Positions 5,941 to 5,957 of a stretch of DNA of 5,957 nucleotides are shown here, piece by piece. Both the position numbers and the translations under genes were made by a program. The notes under the pieces were generated by a model, which saw only the letters and a program-made list of their open reading frames with translations, had not been told where the DNA came from and ran no database searches. Origin of the DNA: Bacteroidales bacterium (GTDB lineage Bacteria; Bacteroidota; Bacteroidia; Bacteroidales; UBA932); NCBI GenBank assembly GCA_017556665.1, contig JAFYMJ010000078.1:1-5957 (forward strand), in the 5' to 3' direction. Position 1 is the stretch's first letter. Every line of letters begins with the position of its first letter.

Positions 5941-5957
5941 TAAAAAATTGTTTTCTC

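Noticed and set aside
5913..5957. preQ1 riboswitch in front of the queuosine precursor transporter
   Set aside because: The leader after the -7 element is under 20 bases and lacks the aptamer's stem and A-rich tail.

Overview
The window looks like an ordinary stretch of an AT-rich Bacteroidales chromosome; the genus cannot be told from the sequence. The main evidence is the promoters: exact matches to the Bacteroidetes -7 element TAnnTTTG lie just upstream of four of the five genes, and clear Shine-Dalgarno sequences are absent. Protein types fit too: a secreted Bacteroidetes-style hypothetical, a FadD-like AMP-binding ligase with the motif wording seen in Bacteroides, and an AraC regulator with a Bacteroidetes-type C-terminal domain.

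Layout from left to right. Positions 1-949 (minus) hold a signal-peptide-bearing protein of unknown function that runs off the left edge. A 142-base divergent spacer (950-1091) separates it from a complete MATE-family efflux transporter (1092-2420, plus). A 179-base spacer with two -7 elements and an inverted repeat precedes a long-chain acyl-CoA ligase, best started at ATG 2600 (2600-4249, plus). A strong intrinsic terminator follows, and its T-rich tail runs directly into the promoter of an AraC-family regulator (4327-5235, plus). This regulator is convergent, with a 2-base gap, to a YhhQ/DUF165 queuosine-precursor transporter (5238-5912, minus), whose promoter sits at the right edge.

The genes look like separate transcription units rather than one operon. 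Nothing in the window ties the efflux pump, the ligase, the regulator and the queuosine-precursor transporter into one pathway. The AraC protein could regulate itself or a neighbour, but that is inference. I see no mobile element, CRISPR array, tRNA or rRNA, and no convincing new multi-gene system. The most useful second looks are the substituted lysine positions in the ligase (A3 and A10 motifs), the fused terminator/promoter/inverted-repeat block before the AraC gene, and the uncharacterised secreted protein at the left edge.
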